64,000 nucleotides of DNA from Arthrobacter sp. 9V (GCF_902506065.1 NZ_LR732912.1:156529-220528), one strand, 5' to 3'; shown: positions 6,976-16,504, counted from the stretch's first letter. The notes: generated from the letters alone by a model not told the origin. Numbers and translations are program-made.

Positions 6976-8487
6976 GTGACACTGGAGTTCCGGACCCAGG
7001 AAGTCAGCCTGAACATGCTGGCCCGGACGCGCAAAGTCATTGCCGTCCACATCAATTACCCCAGCCGTGCGGCGCAACGCGGACGCACTCCCGGGCAGCC
7101 GTCGTACTTCCTGAAGCCGTCCTCATCGTTGGCGCTTGGCTCCACCGACGCTCCCGGCACGGTTGAACGCCCCGCCGGTTGCGAACTTCTCGGCTACGAG
7201 GGCGAGATCGCCTTGGTGATCGGCAAGTCCGCGCGCCGCGTTGGTCTTGAGGATGCCTGGAGCCACGTCGAATGGGTCACGGCTTCAAACGACCTGGGTG
7301 TGTACGATCTCCGCTACGCAGACAAGGGCTCCAATGTCCGGTCCAAGGGCGGCGACGGTTTCACTCCCGTTGGGCCCGCGCTTATCCCGGCCGACGCCGT
7401 TGACCCGGCTCAGCTGCGGATCCGCACATGGCACAACGGAGACCTCGTCCAGGACGACACCACCGGGGACCTGCTCTTTCCGTTCGCTCAACTCGTCGCT
7501 GACCTCTCCCAGTTGCTTACCCTCGAAGAGGGCGACATCATCCTCACCGGCACCCCGGCCGGCGCCTCCGTGGCCAAGCCCGGCGACGTCGTCGAGATTG
7601 AGGTCACCGGAGGTGACTTCAGCAGCGGCCGTCTGGCCACCAAAGTAACGGAAGGCACGACGCCGTTCGCGGACTTTGGTGCCGGGCCCAAGGCTGATGA
7701 CACCCAGCGGGAAGAGGCGTACGGCTCGCGGGAAGCCGCCGGACTCGCACCTGCCGCCAGTGTGCTGACGCCGGAGTTGAAGGCGAAGCTGGAGTCCGTC
7801 GCCACCGCCACTTTGAGCTCGCAGCTTCGCAAGCGCGGGCTGAACAATGTGAGCATCGACGGTTTGCAGGCCACCCGCCCGGACCGCAAGGTAGTGGGCC
7901 TGGCCCGCACCCTGCGCTATGTTCCCAATCGTGAAGATCTTTTCAAGACCCACGGCGGCGGTTTCAATGCCCAGAAACGCGCAATCGACTCCGTGAATGA
8001 AGGCGAAATCCTGGTCATGGAAGCCCGCGGCGAGAAGGGCACCGGGACCGTGGGGGACATCCTCGCGCTGCGTGCCCAGGTCCGCGGGGCTGCTGCCATC
8101 ATCACTGACGGCGGCGTCCGGGACTACTCGGCCGTGGCCGATCTGGAGATGCCCACCTACTTCGCCAACCCCCACCCGGCAGTATTGGGACGCCGCCACA
8201 TTCCGTGGGATACGGACATCACCATCGCCTGCGGCGGCGCCACCGTGCAGCCCGGGGACATCATTGTGGCCGACTCGGACGGGATCCTGGTGATCCCGCC
8301 GGCCATCGCTGAAGAACTGGTGGATGACTGCATCGCCCAGGAAAAGGAAGAGACGTTTATCTTCCAGATGGTCCAGGAAGGCAACAGCGTGGATGGCCTG
8401 TACCCCATGAACAAGGAATGGCAGACCCGCTACGCGGAGTGGGTAACAGCGGAGTGGCAGAGCAAGCAGGGGGCCTCAGGTGACTGA
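6976..8487 (+). CDS. hpaG: FAH-family isomerase/decarboxylase fused to an RraA-like domain
   Basis: A 503-residue fusion. Residues about 1-230 form a fumarylacetoacetate-hydrolase domain with metal ligands Glu75, Glu77 and Asp106. Residues about 262-470 form an RraA-like (HMG/CHA aldolase) domain with GTVGD (357-361) and GVRD (Arg382, Asp383). In E. coli HpaG/HpcE two FAH domains decarboxylate and isomerise the ring-cleavage product. Here one FAH domain is replaced by RraA, a family with known oxaloacetate decarboxylase activity, so RraA may take the decarboxylation step. I start at GTG 6976, behind AGGAGGAG at 6963-6970. First gene of the homoprotocatechuate operon; its end overlaps gntR by 8 bp. 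Confidence 0.85.
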   Translation: MTLEFRTQEVSLNMLARTRKVIAVHINYPSRAAQRGRTPGQPSYFLKPSSSLALGSTDAPGTVERPAGCELLGYEGEIALVIGKSARRVGLEDAWSHVEWVTASNDLGVYDLRYADKGSNVRSKGGDGFTPVGPALIPADAVDPAQLRIRTWHNGDLVQDDTTGDLLFPFAQLVADLSQLLTLEEGDIILTGTPAGASVAKPGDVVEIEVTGGDFSSGRLATKVTEGTTPFADFGAGPKADDTQREEAYGSREAAGLAPAASVLTPELKAKLESVATATLSSQLRKRGLNNVSIDGLQATRPDRKVVGLARTLRYVPNREDLFKTHGGGFNAQKRAIDSVNEGEILVMEARGEKGTGTVGDILALRAQVRGAAAIITDGGVRDYSAVADLEMPTYFANPHPAVLGRRHIPWDTDITIACGGATVQPGDIIVADSDGILVIPPAIAEELVDDCIAQEKEETFIFQMVQEGNSVDGLYPMNKEWQTRYAEWVTAEWQSKQGASGD

Positions 8488-9166
8488 AACCGCTATCGGA
8501 AGTACCGCCGTCGAAAACTCCGGCGCCCAAAGCAAGTCCCAACAGGCTTATGCCGCGGTGAAGGGGCGGATCGTGGAAGGGACCTACAGTCCGGGCTACC
8601 GGCTGGTGCTTGCCAAGATCGCCGAGGACCTGGGCTTCAGTGTGGTCCCCGTGCGGGAGGCAATCCGCCGGCTGGAAGCCGAAGGGCTGGTGAAATTCGA
8701 GCGGAACGTGGGCGCTACGGTGTCCGGGATCGACCCCACCGAGTACCTGTACACCATGCAGACCCTGAGCATCGTGGAAGGTGCGGCCACCGCGCTGTCC
8801 GCCCCGCTGATCGACTCGGTAGCCATTGCCCGGGCGCGCGCTGTGAATGAGGAAATGCGTGAATGCCTGGAGCACTTCGACCCCGTCCGTTTCACCACGC
8901 TGAACCAGGATTTCCACAGCGTCCTGTTTGAACACTGCCCCAACCCGCACATCCTTGACCTGGTCCACCGAGGCTGGAACCGGCTGGCCTCCATCCGGTC
9001 CTCAACGTTCCGGTTCGTCCCCGGCCGGGCGCAGGAGTCGGTGCAGGAACATGAGGCACTGCTGCAGCTGATCGAGGGCGCCGCAGACTCCGACACCATC
9101 GAAAAAGCAGCCCGCCAGCACCGCGCCGCAACCCTGGACGCGTACCTGGCCCAAGCCAAGCAATAA
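8480..9166 (+). CDS. GntR-family (FCD) regulator of the hpa operon
   Basis: A 228-residue regulator. The N-terminal winged helix (about 15-85) includes VKGRIVEGTYSPGYRL and the recognition region VPVREAIRRLEAEGLV. The C-terminal all-helical FCD domain carries His-containing metal/ligand positions (TLNQDFHSVLFEHC and QHRAATLDAYL). GTG start inside the end of the upstream gene (8-bp overlap), so it is translationally coupled and autoregulated with the operon. It probably binds the palindrome at 6928-6939 and responds to homoprotocatechuate or a cleavage product; that ligand is inferred. Confidence 0.88.
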   Translation: MTETAIGSTAVENSGAQSKSQQAYAAVKGRIVEGTYSPGYRLVLAKIAEDLGFSVVPVREAIRRLEAEGLVKFERNVGATVSGIDPTEYLYTMQTLSIVEGAATALSAPLIDSVAIARARAVNEEMRECLEHFDPVRFTTLNQDFHSVLFEHCPNPHILDLVHRGWNRLASIRSSTFRFVPGRAQESVQEHEALLQLIEGAADSDTIEKAARQHRAATLDAYLAQAKQ

Positions 9167-9201
9167 CTACCCACCACTAATCGCTAGTTAGGACTTCAAC
9201 G

Positions 9202-10713
9202 ATGACGACCTCAGTAGAGACTGCCAAGCATTACATTCCCGAGAACCTGCCGTCCCACATCCAGCACTTCATCAACGGCGAGTTCGTTGACTCCCTGTCC
9301 GGCAAGACCTTCGACGTCCTGGACCCGGTATCCAACGGCAACTACGCCACAGCTGCCGCGGGCCAGAAGGAAGACATCGACCTCGCCGTTGCCGCTGCCC
9401 GCGAAGCGTTCGTCAATGGCCCGTGGCCGAAGATGAAGCCGCGCGAACGTGCCCGGGTGCTGAACAAGATCGCTGATGCGGTGGAGGCCCAGGAAGCGCG
9501 CCTCGCCGAACTCGAAACGTTCGATACCGGACTGCCGATCACCCAGGCCAAGGGCCAGGCCCTTCGTGCCGCTGAGAACTTCCGCTTCTTCGCGGACTTG
9601 ATTGTTGCCCAGTTCGACGACGCCATGAAGGTCCCGGGCTCACAGATCAACTACGTGAACCGCAAGCCGATCGGCGTCGCAGGCTTGATCACGCCTTGGA
9701 ACACGCCGTTCATGCTGGAGTCCTGGAAGCTGGCCCCGGCGCTGGCCACCGGTAATACGGTGGTGTTGAAGCCGGCCGAGTTCACCCCGTTGTCGGCTTC
9801 TCTCTGGGCACAGATCTTCAAGGACGCAGGACTGCCCGACGGTGTGTTCAACCTGGTCAATGGCCTGGGCGAAGAAGCCGGCGACGCCCTGGTGAAGCAC
9901 CCTGACGTGCCGCTGATCTCCTTCACCGGCGAGACCACCACCGGCCAGACCATCTTCCGCAACGCCGCAGCCAACCTCAAGGGCCTGTCCATGGAGCTCG
10001 GCGGCAAGTCCCCGTGCGTGGTGTTCGCTGACGCCGATCTTGACGCCGCGATCGATTCGGCGCTGTTCGGGGTCTTCTCCCTCAACGGTGAACGCTGCAC
10101 CGCCGGCTCCCGCATCCTGGTTGAGCGGGCCATCTACGACGAATTCTGCGAAAAGTACGCAGCCCGGGCGAAGAACATCGTGGTGGGCGACCCCCACGAT
10201 CCCAAGACCCAGGTAGGCGCCCTCGTCCACCCGGAGCACTACAACAAGGTGGCTTCCTACGTGGAGATCGGCAAGTCTGAAGGCCGGCTCCTGGCCGGCG
10301 GCGGCCGACCCGACCACCTGCCCGAAGGCAACTACATCGCACCCACGGTGTTTGCCGACGTCGCGCCTGACGCGCGGATCTTCCAGGAGGAAATCTTCGG
10401 TCCCGTCGTGGCCATCACGCCCTTCGAGAACGACGACGAAGCCCTCGCCTTGGCCAACAACACCAAGTACGGCCTGGCGGCCTACATCTGGACCCAGAAC
10501 CTTACCCGGGCCCACAACTTCTCCCAGAACGTGGAAGCCGGCATGGTGTGGCTCAACAGCCACAACGTCCGTGATCTTCGAACCCCGTTCGGTGGCGTGA
10601 AAGCGTCCGGGCTGGGCCACGAGGGCGGCTACCGTTCCATCGACTTCTACACCGACCAGCAGGCCGTGCACATCACGCTCGGATCCGTTCACACCCCCAA
10701 GTTCGGCGCCTAA
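9202..10713 (+). CDS. hpaE: 5-carboxymethyl-2-hydroxymuconate semialdehyde dehydrogenase
   Basis: A 503-residue NAD-dependent aldehyde dehydrogenase. The oxyanion Asn167 (TPWNTPF), general base Glu265 (MELGGKSP) and nucleophile Cys299 (GERCTAG) are all in place and the length is usual for the family. Placed directly before the ring-cleavage dioxygenase, it matches HpaE, which oxidises the semialdehyde released by HpaD to 5-carboxymethyl-2-hydroxymuconate. It starts 35 bp behind gntR. Assignment to HpaE rather than a generic betaine/aminomuconate-type dehydrogenase rests on context and the family pattern. Confidence 0.9.
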   Translation: MTTSVETAKHYIPENLPSHIQHFINGEFVDSLSGKTFDVLDPVSNGNYATAAAGQKEDIDLAVAAAREAFVNGPWPKMKPRERARVLNKIADAVEAQEARLAELETFDTGLPITQAKGQALRAAENFRFFADLIVAQFDDAMKVPGSQINYVNRKPIGVAGLITPWNTPFMLESWKLAPALATGNTVVLKPAEFTPLSASLWAQIFKDAGLPDGVFNLVNGLGEEAGDALVKHPDVPLISFTGETTTGQTIFRNAAANLKGLSMELGGKSPCVVFADADLDAAIDSALFGVFSLNGERCTAGSRILVERAIYDEFCEKYAARAKNIVVGDPHDPKTQVGALVHPEHYNKVASYVEIGKSEGRLLAGGGRPDHLPEGNYIAPTVFADVAPDARIFQEEIFGPVVAITPFENDDEALALANNTKYGLAAYIWTQNLTRAHNFSQNVEAGMVWLNSHNVRDLRTPFGGVKASGLGHEGGYRSIDFYTDQQAVHITLGSVHTPKFGA

Positions 10714-10752
10714 AGCGTTCACCTGACCCCCTTTCAAAGAAGAGAGAATCCC

Positions 10753-11850
10753 ATGAGCACCCCCTTCACCGGCCCCATCCCCACTCCCACAATCCCGGCA
10801 CCGGACATCGTCCGCTGCGCCTACCTGGAACTCGTGGTCACGGACCTGGCCAAATCCCGCGCCTTCTACGTGGACCTCCTGGGCCTGCACGTCACCGAGG
10901 AAGATGAAGACACCATCTACCTGCGCTCCTTCGAGGAGTTCATCCACCACAACCTGGTCCTCCGCAAGGGACCGGTCGCAGCAGCAGCAGCCTTCGCATA
11001 CCGCGTGAAGTCCCCGGCCGAAGTGGACGCCGCCGAGGCGTACTACCGCGAACTCGGCTGCCGGGTGGAGCGCCGCAAGGAAGGCTTCACCAAGGGCGTT
11101 GGCGACTCCGTCCGCGTGGAGGACCCGCTGGGCTTCCCGTACGAGTTCTTCTACGACGTAGAGCACGTGGAACGCCTCACCCAGCGCTACGACCTCTACT
11201 CCGCCGGCGAACTGGTCCGCCTGGACCACTTCAACCAGGTCACCCCGGACGTCCCGCGGGGCCGCAAGTACCTGGAGGACCTCGGCTTCCGCGTCTCCGA
11301 GGACATCAAAGATTCCGACGGCGTCACGTATGCCGCGTGGATGCACCGCAAGCAGACTGTGCACGATACCGCCCTGACCGGTGGCAACGGACCCCGCCTC
11401 CACCACATCGCGTTCTCCACGCACGAGAAGCACAACATCATCCAGATCTGCGACAAGATGGGCGCCCTGCGCATCTCGGACCGGATTGAGCGCGGCCCCG
11501 GACGCCACGGCGTGTCCAACGCGTTCTACCTCTACATCCTTGACCCGGACGGCCACCGCGTGGAGATCTACACCCAGGACTACTACACCGGCGATCCGGA
11601 CAACCCCACCGTCACCTGGGACGTCCACGACAACCAGCGCCGCGACTGGTGGGGCAACCCCGTGGTCCCGTCCTGGTACACGGAAGCCTCCCGGGTCCTG
11701 GACCTGGATGGCAACCCGCAGCCCGTGATCGAACGTGAGGACAAGTCCGAAATGGCCGTCACCGTGGGCGCCGACGGCTTCTCCTACACTCGCCCCGATG
11801 ACGCCTCAGGCACAACTGCCGAGGGCTTCAAGTTGGGAGCGCAGGTCTAG
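10753..11850 (+). CDS. hpaD: 3,4-dihydroxyphenylacetate 2,3-dioxygenase
   Basis: A 365-residue extradiol dioxygenase of the vicinal-oxygen-chelate fold. All residues known from the Brevibacterium fuscum and Arthrobacter globiformis enzymes are present with a constant +4 offset: metal ligands His159, His218 and Glu271, and second-sphere Asn161, His204, Arg247, His252 and Tyr261. It opens the ring of homoprotocatechuate next to the hydroxyls, giving 5-carboxymethyl-2-hydroxymuconate semialdehyde. The Arthrobacter MndD relative uses Mn and the Brevibacterium enzyme Fe; the ligands are identical, so the sequence does not tell which metal is used. The ribosome site is AAGAGAG. Confidence 0.96.
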   Translation: MSTPFTGPIPTPTIPAPDIVRCAYLELVVTDLAKSRAFYVDLLGLHVTEEDEDTIYLRSFEEFIHHNLVLRKGPVAAAAAFAYRVKSPAEVDAAEAYYRELGCRVERRKEGFTKGVGDSVRVEDPLGFPYEFFYDVEHVERLTQRYDLYSAGELVRLDHFNQVTPDVPRGRKYLEDLGFRVSEDIKDSDGVTYAAWMHRKQTVHDTALTGGNGPRLHHIAFSTHEKHNIIQICDKMGALRISDRIERGPGRHGVSNAFYLYILDPDGHRVEIYTQDYYTGDPDNPTVTWDVHDNQRRDWWGNPVVPSWYTEASRVLDLDGNPQPVIEREDKSEMAVTVGADGFSYTRPDDASGTTAEGFKLGAQV

Positions 11851-11853
11851 AAC

Positions 11854-12639
11854 ATGCTGGACGCGAAGACGATCGAAGCCATTGCCGACGAACTGCTTGA
11901 GGCCAGCCGGAACCGTAAGCCGGTCCCGCGCCTCACCGCCCGCTACCCGGAGATGACGGTGGAGGATTCATACGCCGTGCAGCAATTGTGGATGCGGCGG
12001 AACGAGGAAGCCGGGCGCACGTTGGTGGGGCGGAAGATCGGCCTCACGTCCAAGGCCATGCAGGCCGCCACGGGCATCACCGAGCCGGACTATGGTGCCA
12101 TTTTTGATGACATGGTCCTGGAAACCGGCTGCTCCGTGGAATGGGACAAGTACACCCATCCGCGGGTGGAAGTGGAGTTGGCATTCGTCCTCAAGGAGGG
12201 CCTCAAGGGGCCCGGTTGCACCATTTTCGATGTCCTCAATGCCACCGACTACGTGGTTCCGGCCCTCGAAATCCTGGACTCCAGGATTGAGATGGAGGGC
12301 CGGACCATCGTGGACACCATCTCGGACAACGCCGCGATGGGAGCCATGGTGGTGGGCGGCCGCCCGGTGCGGCCGGACGCCGTCGACCTCCGCTGGGTGT
12401 CCGCCATCCTGTACAAAAACCAGACCGTGGAAGAGACGGGAGTGGCCGCCGGCGTGCTGGATCACCCGGCCAACGGAGTGCACTGGCTGGCCAACAAAAT
12501 CGCCGCGCACGGGGACTCCATGAAAGCCGGAGATATCATCCTGGCGGGCTCGTTTACCAGGCCTTTGTGGGTGTACAAAGGTGATACCGTGCACGCGGAC
12601 TACGGACCGTTGGGAGTTGTGACATGTCACTTCAGCTGA
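11854..12639 (+). CDS. hpaH: 2-oxo-hept-4-ene-1,7-dioate hydratase
   Basis: A 261-residue member of the hydratase/decarboxylase branch of the FAH fold (HpaH, MhpD). Recognisable pieces are GRKIGLTSKAMQ, the acidic metal-binding strand VEVELAFVL and the C-terminal AGSFTRP motif. It adds water to 2-oxo-hept-4-ene-1,7-dioate to form 4-hydroxy-2-oxoheptanedioate. It begins three bases behind the hpaD stop and overlaps hpaI by 16 bp, so all three are translationally coupled. Confidence 0.92.
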   Translation: MLDAKTIEAIADELLEASRNRKPVPRLTARYPEMTVEDSYAVQQLWMRRNEEAGRTLVGRKIGLTSKAMQAATGITEPDYGAIFDDMVLETGCSVEWDKYTHPRVEVELAFVLKEGLKGPGCTIFDVLNATDYVVPALEILDSRIEMEGRTIVDTISDNAAMGAMVVGGRPVRPDAVDLRWVSAILYKNQTVEETGVAAGVLDHPANGVHWLANKIAAHGDSMKAGDIILAGSFTRPLWVYKGDTVHADYGPLGVVTCHFS

Positions 12640-13427
12640 GCCCCACTTTCTATTCGGCCCTCTCGGACGCCGGGCGTCCGCTGGCAGGGATGTGGGTGTG
12701 CTCAGGCAGTCCTCTGGTGGCGGAGATCTGTGCCGGGTCCGGATTGGACTGGCTGCTGATCGACGCCGAGCACAGCCCCAACGGGCTCGAATCCATCCTC
12801 GCGCAGCTTCACGCCGTGTCCGGTTACCCGCTCCAGGTCATGGTCCGGCCTCCAATGAATGACACCGTGGTCATCAAGCAATACCTGGACCTCGGGGTAC
12901 AGAACCTGCTGATCCCCATGGTCAACTCGGCCTTCGAAGCAGCCACCGCCGTGGCCGCCGTAAGGTACCCTCCACTCGGGGTTCGCGGAGTGGGTTCGGC
13001 ACTTGCCCGGGCTTCACGCTGGAACCGTGTCCCGGACTACCTGGCTGTGGCTTCGGATTCGATCAGCCTCACGGTCCAGATCGAATCCGAGGCAGCAGCC
13101 TCGGCAGTTGAGGAGATTTTGGCCGTCGACGGCGTTGACGGTATCTTCCTTGGCCCCTCGGACCTCGCCGCTTCCATGGGCCTGCTGGGACAGCAGGAAA
13201 ATCCCTTGGTGAGGGCCGTCGTCGAGCATTGCCTTGAAGCCGCCAAAGCGGCCGGTAAGCCCGCGGGCGTGAACGCGTTCAACGAGTCAACCGCCCGCGC
13301 CTATCTCGACGCCGGGGCCTCCTTCGTGCTGGTCGGCGCCGATGTGGCTGTGCTGGCCCGCGCCTCGGAGGGGTTCGCCTCAACGTTCATTCCCGTGTCT
13401 GAAACGGCCGAGCGCGAAAGCTACTGA
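12624..13427 (+). CDS. hpaI: 4-hydroxy-2-oxoheptanedioate aldolase
   Basis: A 267-residue class II aldolase of the HpcH/HpaI TIM-barrel family. The residues known from E. coli HpaI recur with a +5 offset: Asp47, His50, Arg75, Glu154 and Asp180. It cleaves 4-hydroxy-2-oxoheptanedioate to pyruvate and succinate semialdehyde, and the latter is the substrate of the next gene product. The start codon lies 16 bp inside hpaH. Confidence 0.95.
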   Translation: MSLQLSPTFYSALSDAGRPLAGMWVCSGSPLVAEICAGSGLDWLLIDAEHSPNGLESILAQLHAVSGYPLQVMVRPPMNDTVVIKQYLDLGVQNLLIPMVNSAFEAATAVAAVRYPPLGVRGVGSALARASRWNRVPDYLAVASDSISLTVQIESEAAASAVEEILAVDGVDGIFLGPSDLAASMGLLGQQENPLVRAVVEHCLEAAKAAGKPAGVNAFNESTARAYLDAGASFVLVGADVAVLARASEGFASTFIPVSETAERESY

Positions 13428-13495
13428 CCTTCCCATTTTTCGCGGTCTTTTGCCCACGTAGTGGGTCCTGTTTGCGCATTTTCTAGGAGATTTCC

Positions 13496-14989
13496 ATGTC
13501 TGCTGCACCTGTTGATTTGTCGTCCCGTGAAGCGTCATTGCTGGCGTCCGTTCCCACCGGCTTGCTGATCGGCGGGCGGTGGCGTGACGCGTCCGACGGC
13601 GGGACGTTCGATGTCCACGATCCGTCCACGGGCGAGGTGTTGGCGACGCTCGCGTCCGCCACGAGTGAGGACGCCGTGGCTGCCCTTGACGCGGCCGACG
13701 CCGTGCAGGTTTCCTGGGCGCGGACCGCACCGCGTGAGCGTGCCGAGATCCTGCGTCGTGCCTTTGATCTCGTCATCGAGCGTGCAGAGGACTTCGCCCT
13801 GTTGATGACGTTGGAGATGGGCAAGCCCTTGGCCGAGGCGCGTGGTGAGGTCACCTACGGGGCCGAGTTCCTGCGCTGGTTCTCGGAGGAAGCCGTCCGG
13901 GACTACGGCCGGTACCTCACCACCCCCGAGGGCAAGAACAAAATCCTGGTCCAGCACAAACCCGTGGGCCCATGCCTGCTCATCACGCCCTGGAACTTCC
14001 CGCTGGCCATGGCAACCCGGAAGGTAGCGCCTGCGATCGCCGCCGGCTGCACCATGGTCCTCAAACCCGCCAAACTCACGCCACTCACGGCGCAGTACTT
14101 CGCCCGGACCATGCTCGACGCCGGCCTGCCCGCGGGTGTCCTCAACGTCGTCGCGTCTTCTTCCGCGTCCGGGATCTCGGGGCCGCTGCTCGCGGACCCT
14201 CGCCTGCGGAAGATCTCCTTTACCGGCTCCACCCCGGTAGGACGGCGGCTCATGGCTGACGCAGCCCAGAACGTCCTGCGCACCTCCATGGAACTTGGCG
14301 GCAACGCCCCCTTTATCGTGTTCGAGGACGCGGACCTGGACAAGGCGGTGGAGGGGGCCATGGCGGCGAAGATGCGGAACATGGGCGAGGCCTGCACCGC
14401 AGCGAACCGGTTCCTGGTCCACTCCTCGGTGGCTGCGGAGTTCACGGCCAAGTTCGCTGACGCGATGGGCGCTTTGGTGACCGGCCGCGGCACCGAACCG
14501 TCCACCCAGGTGGGTCCGTTGATCGACGCCGGTGCGCGGGAGGACGTGCACGCGTTGGTCAGTGCCGCCGTCGACGCCGGTGCTACCGCCCTCACAGGTG
14601 GTAAGCCCGCGGAGGGTCCCGGCTACTTTTACCCGCCCACCGTGCTCGCGGACGTCCCGAACGACGCGGACATCCTCCGCCAGGAAATCTTCGGACCCGT
14701 CGCCCCAGTGACCACGTTCGAGACCGAACAGGACGCCATCGGCCTGGCCAACGCCTCCGAGTACGGGCTCGCCTCCTACCTTTACAGCCGCGACATCAAC
14801 CGTTTGCTGCGGGTCGCGGAACAGATCGAGTTCGGCATGGTGGGATTCAACGCCGGCGTCATATCCAACGCCGCAGCACCCTTCGGCGGAGTCAAACAAT
14901 CAGGCCTCGGCCGTGAAGGCGGCTCCGAAGGCATCGCCGAATACACCACCACCCAATACATCGGCATCGCCGACCCCTACGCAGCCTGA
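13496..14989 (+). CDS. gabD: NAD(P)-dependent succinate-semialdehyde dehydrogenase
   Basis: A 497-residue aldehyde dehydrogenase with Asn167 (TPWNFPL), Glu266 (MELGGNAP) and Cys300 (GEACTAANRF). The last motif is typical of succinate-semialdehyde dehydrogenases. A TAGGAGA ribosome site precedes the ATG. In this operon it converts the succinate semialdehyde released by HpaI to succinate, closing the route to the citrate cycle. A hairpin follows at 15012-15035. Confidence 0.92.
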   Translation: MSAAPVDLSSREASLLASVPTGLLIGGRWRDASDGGTFDVHDPSTGEVLATLASATSEDAVAALDAADAVQVSWARTAPRERAEILRRAFDLVIERAEDFALLMTLEMGKPLAEARGEVTYGAEFLRWFSEEAVRDYGRYLTTPEGKNKILVQHKPVGPCLLITPWNFPLAMATRKVAPAIAAGCTMVLKPAKLTPLTAQYFARTMLDAGLPAGVLNVVASSSASGISGPLLADPRLRKISFTGSTPVGRRLMADAAQNVLRTSMELGGNAPFIVFEDADLDKAVEGAMAAKMRNMGEACTAANRFLVHSSVAAEFTAKFADAMGALVTGRGTEPSTQVGPLIDAGAREDVHALVSAAVDAGATALTGGKPAEGPGYFYPPTVLADVPNDADILRQEIFGPVAPVTTFETEQDAIGLANASEYGLASYLYSRDINRLLRVAEQIEFGMVGFNAGVISNAAAPFGGVKQSGLGREGGSEGIAEYTTTQYIGIADPYAA

Positions 14990-15011
14990 CCCTCCCATCA
15001 ATGCCACCAAT

Positions 15012-15035
15012 CGCGGGCACAAGGCTGTGTCCGCG
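15012..15035 (+). terminator. Hairpin after gabD
   Basis: Stem CGCGGGCACA / TGTGTCCGCG with one G-T pair and a 4-base loop. There is no U-run, so it may only partly reduce transcription into the transporter gene 18 bp further on. Confidence 0.5.
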
Positions 15036-15052
15036 GGAAATGAGTCACACTC

Positions 15053-16489
15053 ATGAGCGCATCACCATCTGCACAGCCTGGCTCGGAGAGGCGCCACTCG
15101 GCGCGGAACAATCGCCGGGTAGCCTTTGCAACGATCATCGGGACCACGGTGGAGTGGTATGACTTCTTCATCTACGCCAACGCTGCCGGCCTGATCTTTG
15201 CCAAGCTCTTCTTCGAGCCGGCCGGTGACGACATCGCACTGCTGATTTCCTTCGCGTCAGTGGGCTTGTCCTTCCTGTTCCGGCCGCTGGGGGCCTTCCT
15301 CGCCGGGCACTTCGGCGACAAACTGGGACGCCGGGCCATGCTGGTGCTGACGCTCGTGCTGATGGGTGCGGCCACCATGCTCATTGGTGTCCTGCCCACT
15401 TACGAGACGGCAGGCCTCGCAGCGCCGATCCTGCTGCTGTTCCTGCGGATCCTGCAAGGCATTTCCGCAGGCGGCGAATGGGGCGGCGCCGTCCTGATGG
15501 CCGTGGAACACGCACCCCGGAACAAGCGCGGCCTCTTCGGCTCGTTCCCCCAACTGGGAGTGCCTTTGGGCATGCTCCTCGCCTCAGGCGTCCTCACCCT
15601 CATGTCCGGTGTGATCACGCCCGGCGCAGCGTTCGAAGAATGGGGCTGGCGAGTTCCCTTCCTGCTCAGCTTCGTGCTGATCATTGTGGGCTTCATAGTC
15701 CGTAGGGGCGTCGATGAAAGTCCTGTCTTCGCAGAAATCGCCACCCGCAAGCAGCAGACAAGAGTTCCGATCGTGGAACTGTTCAAGAAACACTGGCTGT
15801 TGGTGATTCTGGCCGCGCTGATCTTCGCGGGCAACAACGCTGCCGGCTACATGACCACTGGCGGGTACATCCTCAGCTACGCCACTGCACCCAAGGGTTT
15901 GGCCATGGACCGAACGCAGGTCCTCCTGGCCATCACAGCTTCCGCGGCCCTGTGGTTCGTGTTCACCCTCCTGTCCGGGTACCTCGCAGACAGCATCGGC
16001 CGGAAGAAGACGTATCTGATCGGTTACGCCTGCCTGATCGTCACGTTCTTCCCGCTGTTCTGGCTGATCAACACCGGGAACATCTGGGCCATGGTTGCCG
16101 GCCTGGCCTTGTTCAGCCTGGGGCTGGGACTGACGTACGGGCCGCAAGCCGCGCTGTACAGCGAGCTGTTCCCGGCATCCATCCGGTTCTCCGGTGTCGC
16201 TATCTCCTACGCACTGGGTTCCATCATTGGCGGAGCCTTTGCCCCCACCATTGCGACGGCCTTGGTTCAAGCCACTGGAACCACCATGAGCGTCTCTGCG
16301 TACCTGTTGATTGTTGCGGTGATCTCCACGGTCGCCGTGCTGCTGACCCGCGAACGCAAGGGGATTGACCTGGGGATCGACAACCAGGCGGAGCAGGAAG
16401 TCGGTGCTACGGTGTTCGATCGACGCACGCCGTCGTCGTTCACATCCGGGGAAAAGAGTCCCACGGACAAGGTCCCCACGGACGCGTGA
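15053..16489 (+). CDS. MHS-family MFS transporter, probable aromatic-acid uptake
   Basis: A 478-residue permease with 12 predicted membrane helices. It carries the metabolite:H+ symporter (MHS) signature near the N-terminus (TTVEWYDFFIYANAAGLIF) and the conserved loop motif GHFGDKLGRRAML between helices 2 and 3. ShiA, KgtP and PcaT-like transporters of organic acids have the same form. Placement behind gabD suggests uptake of 4-hydroxyphenylacetate or homoprotocatechuate; the substrate is inferred. The C-terminal tail of about 40 residues is polar and disordered. Confidence 0.88.
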   Translation: MSASPSAQPGSERRHSARNNRRVAFATIIGTTVEWYDFFIYANAAGLIFAKLFFEPAGDDIALLISFASVGLSFLFRPLGAFLAGHFGDKLGRRAMLVLTLVLMGAATMLIGVLPTYETAGLAAPILLLFLRILQGISAGGEWGGAVLMAVEHAPRNKRGLFGSFPQLGVPLGMLLASGVLTLMSGVITPGAAFEEWGWRVPFLLSFVLIIVGFIVRRGVDESPVFAEIATRKQQTRVPIVELFKKHWLLVILAALIFAGNNAAGYMTTGGYILSYATAPKGLAMDRTQVLLAITASAALWFVFTLLSGYLADSIGRKKTYLIGYACLIVTFFPLFWLINTGNIWAMVAGLALFSLGLGLTYGPQAALYSELFPASIRFSGVAISYALGSIIGGAFAPTIATALVQATGTTMSVSAYLLIVAVISTVAVLLTRERKGIDLGIDNQAEQEVGATVFDRRTPSSFTSGEKSPTDKVPTDA

Positions 16490-16504
16490 CCCGTGTTTCT
16501 CCAG

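Noticed and set aside
9640..11628. Open frame of 662 codons on the minus strand, opposite hpaE/hpaD
   Set aside because: It lies fully antisense to two enzymes whose active-site residues are all recognised. High GC3 on the plus strand removes stops on the other strand; the translated sequence is Val/Gly/Glu/His-rich without a fold.
13535..14899. Open frame of 454 codons on the minus strand, opposite gabD
   Set aside because: Shadow of the gabD frame; no ribosome site and no recognisable domain.
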